Below, piece after piece: positions 59,453-64,000 of a DNA stretch of 64,000 nt. The notes beneath the pieces were generated by a model, which had not been told where the DNA came from, did no database searches, and worked only from the letters and a program-made list of their open reading frames with translations. Position 1 is the first letter of the stretch, and each line of letters opens with the position of its first letter. This stretch comes from DASQFQ01 sp963805525 (GTDB lineage: Bacteria > Actinomycetota > Thermoleophilia > Solirubrobacterales > Solirubrobacteraceae): the NCBI GenBank assembly GCA_963805525.1, contig CAWDUT010000006.1, positions 1,674,001 to 1,738,000 of the forward strand, written 5' to 3'. A program made the translations under genes and the position numbers.

Positions 59453-60526
59453 TCACGCCACCACCGCGAGCTGATTGTCGATACGCGTCAACAGGTCATC
59501 CCACGATTTGACGAAGTTCCGGGCTCCTTCAGACTGGAGCGTCGCGGCCAGCGCGTCGACATCGACGCCGGCGGATTCGAACTGCGCCAACGTGGCCTCC
59601 GCATCGCCGCCATCGACCGCGATCGGCTCGCCTACCCGACCATGGTCGTCGAAGGCCCGCAGCGTCGACTCGGGCATCGTGTTGATCGTGTGCGGCGCGC
59701 GCAGACCGTCGATGTACATCGTGTCGGGGGAGTCGGGGTCCTTGGTGCCGGTGCTGGCCCACAACAGCCGTTGCACACGCGCGCCGGCGTTCGCGAGACG
59801 CTGCCAGCGAGCTGAATCCATCAGCCGTCGATACGCCTGATACGTCTTCAGACCTACCGCCAGCCCGAGCCGGGCGCGCAGCTGCTCGGAAACACGACCG
59901 ATAACCGCCGCGTCCCACCGGGAGATGAACACCGACGCGACCGAGGAAACCTTCGGATCGAGACCGGCTTCGATCCGGCGCTCGATCCCGCGCATGTACG
60001 CATCCGCGCTGGCCAGGTACTGCTCGGGCGAGAACAGGAGCGTGACGTTTACCGGCACCCCGGCGAACGTCGCCTCTTCGATCGCCGGCAGGCCTTGCGA
60101 GGTCCCCGGGATCTTGATGAACAGGTTCTCTCGCCCGGCTCGTGCGTGCAGGTCGGCCGCGGCGCGCACGCTGCGGGCGGCGTCATACGCGAGCAGCGGC
60201 GAGACCTCCAGCGACACCCAGCCGTCGACCCCGGCCGTCCGCTGATGGATCGGTGCGAACAAGTCCGCCGCTCGCCGGAGGTCCTCGATCGCCAGCTCGA
60301 AGAAAAGCGTCTCGAGGTCGGCCGCTTCGACTGCCTTGTCGCGGATCTCCTCGTCGTAGGCGCCCGATTTGATCGCCTTATCGAAGATGGATGGATTGGA
60401 GGTCAGGCCGGTGATCGAGAACTCCTCGACGTAGCGCTGCAGCTGACCCGAGTCGAGCATCTCTCGAGTGATGTTGTCCAGCCACAGGCTCTGACCAAGC
60501 TCCTGTAACTTCGCCGTCGCTTTCAT
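59453..60526 (-). CDS. tal: Transaldolase
   Basis: 357 residues. GQSLWLDNITREMLDSG and GLTSNPSIFDKAI are the N-terminal signatures; the Schiff-base lysine is in NLFIKIPGTSQG at about 133-145; VSSVASVFISRWD and the C-terminal QFESAGVDVDALAATLQSEG follow. It is the actinobacterial long form. Moves three-carbon units between sugar phosphates. AGGAGA five bases before ATG 60526. A TGACC-N3-GGTCA palindrome lies 23 bp upstream. Confidence 0.93.
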   Translation of the reverse strand: MKATAKLQELGQSLWLDNITREMLDSGQLQRYVEEFSITGLTSNPSIFDKAIKSGAYDEEIRDKAVEAADLETLFFELAIEDLRRAADLFAPIHQRTAGVDGWVSLEVSPLLAYDAARSVRAAADLHARAGRENLFIKIPGTSQGLPAIEEATFAGVPVNVTLLFSPEQYLASADAYMRGIERRIEAGLDPKVSSVASVFISRWDAAVIGRVSEQLRARLGLAVGLKTYQAYRRLMDSARWQRLANAGARVQRLLWASTGTKDPDSPDTMYIDGLRAPHTINTMPESTLRAFDDHGRVGEPIAVDGGDAEATLAQFESAGVDVDALAATLQSEGARNFVKSWDDLLTRIDNQLAVVA

Positions 60527-60548
60527 GCCGTCTCCTGGTGGGCGTGTT

Positions 60549-60561
60549 TGACCAACGGTCA
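60549..60561. promoter_or_regulatory. TGACC-AAC-GGTCA palindrome before transaldolase
   Basis: Perfect 5-3-5 inverted repeat 23 bp before the transaldolase start; likely operator of an unidentified regulator. Confidence 0.45.
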
Positions 60562-60749
60562 GGCTTGGGTCGCTCGCTCACAACACGAAAAGACGATCGA
60601 TCGATACGCGGCCGGTCGCTTTCCCGATTCGGGCGCCCGCCGGGAACGACGGGAGCGGCCAGCTTGCGGGCAGTCGTCGCGCGACGGCCAGCCACGCCTA
60701 GCCGATGAGCGGGCGATCATCCTCGTCGAGAGAGCGCGAAGGGCGATCG

Positions 60750-62207
60750 TCAGCCTTCGAACTGCGGACGGCCGCGTAGCACCTTGGGAGCCGGCGGAAC
60801 CGTGACCTGTTCGGACATCGCCTCGAGCTCGCGGCCGTTCGTCTCCGTGACCACCCAGCGAACGAACACAAATGACAGGACCGCAAAACCGGCGTAGATA
60901 CCGTAAGCCAAGCCGAGGCCGGCGCCCTTGAGCGAAGGAAAACTGGTGGTGATCGCCCAGTTGGCGATCCATTGCGCCGAGGCTGCGACGGACAGCGCCG
61001 CAGCTCGAATCCGGTTGGGGAACTTCTCGCCTAGCATCACCCATACGACGGGACCCCAGGACATCCCAAAAAAGAACACGAATGCGTTGGCCGACACCAA
61101 GGCGATTGGCCCGAGGGCTCCGTGCAGGGCAGGTGCGCCGTGGGCGTTCACTGGTGCGGTCCCGAAAATCACGGCCATGATCCCGAGCGTCACGGACATT
61201 CCGGCAGAGCCGACCAGCAGCAGGGGCTTGCGGCCCACCCTGTCGATCAGGGAGATTGCGACGAGCGTCGTGACGATATTGACCACGCTCGTTATCAGTG
61301 TGATCACCAATGAGCTGTTCTCGCTGAAGCCCACCGCCTGCCACAGGACGCTCGAGTAATAGAAGATGACATTGATCCCGACGAACTGCTGGAAGACGGA
61401 CAGCCCGATCCCGACCCACACGATCGGCATCAACCCCAGTGCCGAGCCGCGCAGGTCCGAGAGCCTCGGAGGCCGCTCGCTGCTGAGGGTCTGCCGGATC
61501 TCCTCCACCTTGGCGTCGACGTCGATAGTGCCGAGGACCCGCCGCAACACGTCCTTCGCTGCGTCCAGGCGCATCCGCGAGACCAGGTATCGCGGCGACT
61601 CCGGGATCGTCATCGCCAGCCCGCCGTAGAGCACGGCCGGCACCGACATCGACAGGAACATCCATCGCCACGCCTCCAGGCCGAGTGCAAGATCATGTTC
61701 GGAGCCTCCCGCCACTTTCGCGAGCACGTAGTCGGCCAGGAGCGCGACGAAGATGCCCAGCACGATCGCCAGCTGCTGTACCGATCCCAGTCGACCACGA
61801 ATGCTCGCCGGTGCGATCTCTGCGATATAGGCGGGGGCGATCACTGAGGCCATGCCGACACCGATGCCACCAATCACCCGGAACACGATCAGCGACCCGA
61901 GTGTGTCCACGAGCCCTGCGCCCAGAGCGCTGATCAAGAACAGCACCGCGGCGAGCAACATGGCCCTCAACCGTCCAAACCGATCCGCCACGCGGCCAGC
62001 GAGGATCGCACCGACGGCTGCGCCGAGCAGTGCGGAGGAAACCGTGAACCCCAGGCCGCTGGCGCTGACGTGATAGTGATCGCGGATCGCCTTGACCGCC
62101 CCGTTGATCACGGCACTGTCATAGCCGAACAGGAAACCGCCGAGCGAAGCTGTGAAGGCGAGACGTGTCGCGGTGACAAGTGACCGAGTCGGTTCTGCCT
62201 TCTCCAT
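60750..62207 (-). CDS. Sugar porter (MFS, sugar:H+ symporter family)
   Basis: 485 residues, 12 helices. Family motifs are clear: GFLFGYDSAVINGAV, GRVADRFGRLRA, RVIGGIGVGMASV, PESPRYLVSR, QQFVGINVIFYYSS and DRVGRKPLLLVG. It imports a monosaccharide, for example xylose, arabinose or glucose. Followed in the same direction by transaldolase and transketolase, which suggests pentose uptake and use through the pentose phosphate pathway. No kinase or isomerase is in the window. Confidence 0.92.
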   Translation of the reverse strand: MEKAEPTRSLVTATRLAFTASLGGFLFGYDSAVINGAVKAIRDHYHVSASGLGFTVSSALLGAAVGAILAGRVADRFGRLRAMLLAAVLFLISALGAGLVDTLGSLIVFRVIGGIGVGMASVIAPAYIAEIAPASIRGRLGSVQQLAIVLGIFVALLADYVLAKVAGGSEHDLALGLEAWRWMFLSMSVPAVLYGGLAMTIPESPRYLVSRMRLDAAKDVLRRVLGTIDVDAKVEEIRQTLSSERPPRLSDLRGSALGLMPIVWVGIGLSVFQQFVGINVIFYYSSVLWQAVGFSENSSLVITLITSVVNIVTTLVAISLIDRVGRKPLLLVGSAGMSVTLGIMAVIFGTAPVNAHGAPALHGALGPIALVSANAFVFFFGMSWGPVVWVMLGEKFPNRIRAAALSVAASAQWIANWAITTSFPSLKGAGLGLAYGIYAGFAVLSFVFVRWVVTETNGRELEAMSEQVTVPPAPKVLRGRPQFEG

Positions 62208-62692
62208 GTGGACAGTCTGCGGGTCGGTCTCGCCCAACCAAGCACTTGCGGCGATCGCCTGAGAGGGGCGCGCGATAGACGGCCGAGACAACGTCACCGG
62301 CGGGTTCTGGCCGGCTCGCACGGTTTCACCGAGCGATTACGCAACCGAGATCGAGCCAACGCCACGGCTTGTTGTACGCCGCCGTGCGCGTGGTTTGCTC
62401 GACCCATGACGATTGGTCTGTTCCCGGATCGGCGATCGCGCCAGCGGGAATCACTCGGGTGCGGACGCGGTGGCGTATGCCGCCAACGTGGCCGCCGCGC
62501 GGTGGGAGGTAGTCCTGGATGCCCAGGCAGAGGTCCGTTTGCCTTCGCTTCTTACGTTGCCGCGCTGGACGCCGAAGAGGCCGCCGCGACGGAGCTGGCT
62601 GCACGTCGCGCGATCGCGTTCATCGCAGGTGCCTCGATTCTGGCGCCGAGGAGCGACCGCGAGGAGCGCCGGCCCGGCACTCGTTGGGGAAC
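62208..62692. other. Intergenic region without clear gene
   Basis: About 480 bases. Plus-strand frames pass through (for example a helical reading AALDAEEAAATELAARRAIA near 62560) but have no start signal and end abruptly; a remnant is possible. Nothing else supported. Confidence 0.35.
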
Positions 62693-62902
62693 TCATGCTT
62701 CATGTCGATTGCCCCCAGCAGGCCGCACTCGACGCCCATGTGCAGCGGCACCATGGGTGAGCAGTAGATCCAGTTCGGTACGCATCTGCTTCTCCTCCGC
62801 GTCGGAAACGCGGTTGAGGCTTACGTACTCGCCGCAGCCCGGACACGTACCGAGGTCCCCCGCGCACGAGAAAAGACAGCCGCAGAAACAGGCCACGTCC
62901 AT
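62693..62902 (-). CDS. Small zinc-ribbon-like protein
   Basis: 69 residues. Cysteines in ACFCGCLFSCAGDLGTCPGCGEYV allow a C-x-C/C-x2-C metal site in the first 25 residues, followed by a charged helix (DAEEKQMRTELDLLL). A GGGAGG ribosome site nine bases before ATG 62902 supports it as a real gene. The basic C-terminal 20 residues look unordered. Function unknown. Confidence 0.6.
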   Translation of the reverse strand: MDVACFCGCLFSCAGDLGTCPGCGEYVSLNRVSDAEEKQMRTELDLLLTHGAAAHGRRVRPAGGNRHEA

Positions 62903-63380
62903 CAGTAATTGCCTCCCCCGACCGGCGGTCGTCCCGGCGGACGCCTCATTTGGTCTCTGGCTTCCACGCTAATAAGTGTGCGGCCCGGGTCAGCGCTCGC
63001 AAGCGGCGGGCATGACCTTCCGATAGCTGGCGCTGATCAGTCTGTGATTCGCCGGGCGCGCGTCCCATCGTCTCCGGGCGGTTGAGCCCGACGCGGTGCT
63101 TGGAAGGCCGGCATCAAGCCGATATCGAGCAAGGTCACCCGCGCCTCCGTTTCAGAGACTGCGGCTCGCCTCATGCGGAGGTCGAAGCTCGCGGCATGAG
63201 GTAGTTCACGACGATCGACCACAGCGCCGAGGCGAGAGCCGCGGGCCTCGAGCTGCGAAACCCACCTGGGGGCCTTCCCGAACCTGTATGCAGGCACGCC
63301 GATCATGCACGCCGCGCTGAGGTCGACGATGTACTCCGGCCCGCGCTGCGCCTGCGATCGCCCACGAGCCTTCGCCCGAT
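62903..63380. other. Region between the zinc-ribbon gene and the IS remnant
   Basis: About 480 bases. A minus-strand frame at 63037-63384 has a non-random look (YIVDLSAACMIGVPAYRFG, then PRWVSQLEARGSRLGAVVDR) but lacks a ribosome site and any family match. It may be what the IS element interrupted or fused with. Confidence 0.35.
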
Positions 63381-63860
63381 TCAACGATGATGTCTCCAGT
63401 GTGCAGCCTGCGCCGCAATGGGTCGCGCGAGATGAAGGGTCCGCGCCACCTGGCGGTGCCCGGCTTGGCAGGCCTTGATCGCTAATGCGATGCCCAAGTG
63501 GGTCTTGCCGGTCCCGGGCGGGCCGAAGAAGCAGACGTTCATGTGCTCCTGGGCCCAGGCAAGCTGGGCCAGGTGGTAGATCAGCGGCTTCTCGGCGGCG
63601 GGCTGGGCGGTGAAGTCGAAGTCCTCCAAGGTCTTGTGAGCCGGGAACGCGGCATGGCGGATGCGGTTGCGGGCGCCGGAGGCGTCGCGCGCGAAGACCT
63701 CGGCCTCGAGCAGGACCTCGAGGAACTGCTCATAGGGCCAGCCCTCCTCGCGCGCCGTCGCGGCGGTCTGCTCGAGGCGCTCGAGCACGCGCGGCGTCTT
63801 GAGCTTGGAGAGCAGATAGGGCAGCCGGTCCCCGACCGCCAGCGTCTTCTCGGGGCTCAT
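63381..63860 (-). pseudogene. istB: IstB-like ATPase of an IS21 element, truncated
   Basis: 159 codons; IstB is normally about 250-270. The N-terminal part (LSKLKTPRVLERLEQTAATA), FDFTAQPA and the Walker A loop FFGPPGTGKTHLGIALAIKAC are intact. Just after CQAGHR the family sequence stops and an unrelated reading (QVARTLHLARPIAAQ) follows to the stop, so the Walker B and later parts are gone. The break at about 63450 marks the present left end of the element. Cannot work as a transposition helper. Confidence 0.8.
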
Positions 63861-64000
63861 GCGCAGAGCTCGGCGTAGTCGCTCAGCGGCGGCGGGACGA
63901 CCTGCGGGCCCGCCAACGGGATCAGCTCGGCGACCGGCGGCGGCTCCGGGCGCATCCTCGGCGCCGGCTGCCAGATCCCGTGCTCGTAGCTGCGCCGGTA
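63857..64000 (-). mobile_element. istA: IstA transposase C-terminus, IS21 family (runs off window)
   Basis: The last 47 codons are visible: YRRSYEHGIWQPAPR, a Pro-rich stretch and LSDYAELCA, the usual end of IS21-family IstA. Its TGA overlaps the ATG of istB, the arrangement conserved in this family. The rest, with the DDE catalytic domain, lies to the right of the window. Confidence 0.8.

Noticed and set aside
60559..61671. 370-codon minus-strand frame over the sugar porter
   Set aside because: Out-of-frame reading of the porter, whose family motifs are all in the other frame.
1..64000. CRISPR arrays, rRNA genes, intact tRNA genes
   Set aside because: No regularly spaced repeats or rRNA sequence seen; the only tRNA-like sequence is the truncated tRNA-Pro.

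Overview
The window is very GC-rich, tightly packed bacterial DNA. LLM-class (F420-type) oxidoreductase, SCP-x-like thiolase plus DUF35 partner, many acyl-CoA dehydrogenases, and small DUF2188/DUF2294/DUF1059 proteins suggest a soil actinomycete relative. Thermoleophilia/Solirubrobacterales is my best guess. This is inference from gene content; there is no rRNA gene in the window.

Left part (1-38.3 kb): a catabolic block of about 39 genes in short divergent operons. It holds thiolases, a tandem CoA-transferase, two aldehyde dehydrogenases, three zinc alcohol dehydrogenases, enoyl-CoA hydratases, acyl-CoA dehydrogenases, acyl-CoA ligases, SDRs, an FMN/4Fe-4S reductase, an LLM oxidoreductase, NTF2-fold proteins and an RbsABC-type ABC importer. 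Together these look like uptake, CoA activation and beta-oxidation-like shortening of a cyclic or branched organic acid or alcohol; the substrate cannot be read from sequence. At 32.0-37.2 kb lies a polyhydroxyalkanoate (PHA) storage module: a miniature PhaE-like protein, a class III-like PhaC whose catalytic Cys/Asp/His can be seen, a GNAT protein, a 66-residue helical protein, a hydrolase, an acyl-CoA ligase, a phasin and an XRE regulator.

The most interesting signal is regulatory. A short operator-like motif, core TGAAGTCA and best form TGAACTGAAGTCA, lies at about ten promoters between 11.7 and 37.3 kb. It often sits directly downstream of a recognisable -10 box. It joins the importer, ligase, dehydrogenases, hydratase, metallo-hydrolase, PHA synthase operon and phasin into one probable regulon. 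Two close TetR paralogues (18.7 and 25.4 kb) sit beside copies of the motif and are the natural candidates for its repressors. A different pair of perfect palindromes controls the CoA-transferase/TetR pair at 2.8 kb.

Middle (38.3-43 kb): low coding density, small genes with good ribosome binding sites, and the 3' half of a tRNA-Pro(GGG). This looks like a junction of an integrated or decayed element. It carries an anti-sigma-like ATPase with a DUF2188 protein, a DUF2294 protein and a DUF1059 protein.

Right part (43-64 kb): NadE, cytochrome bd oxidase, NDH-2, an unusual isoleucyl-tRNA synthetase, a tandem universal stress protein, two MFS transporters, and transketolase, transaldolase and a sugar porter. 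Gene remnants lie between them (two sensor-kinase C-terminal scraps and a CydB-tail-like scrap). The window ends in an IS21-family element whose istB is cut short.
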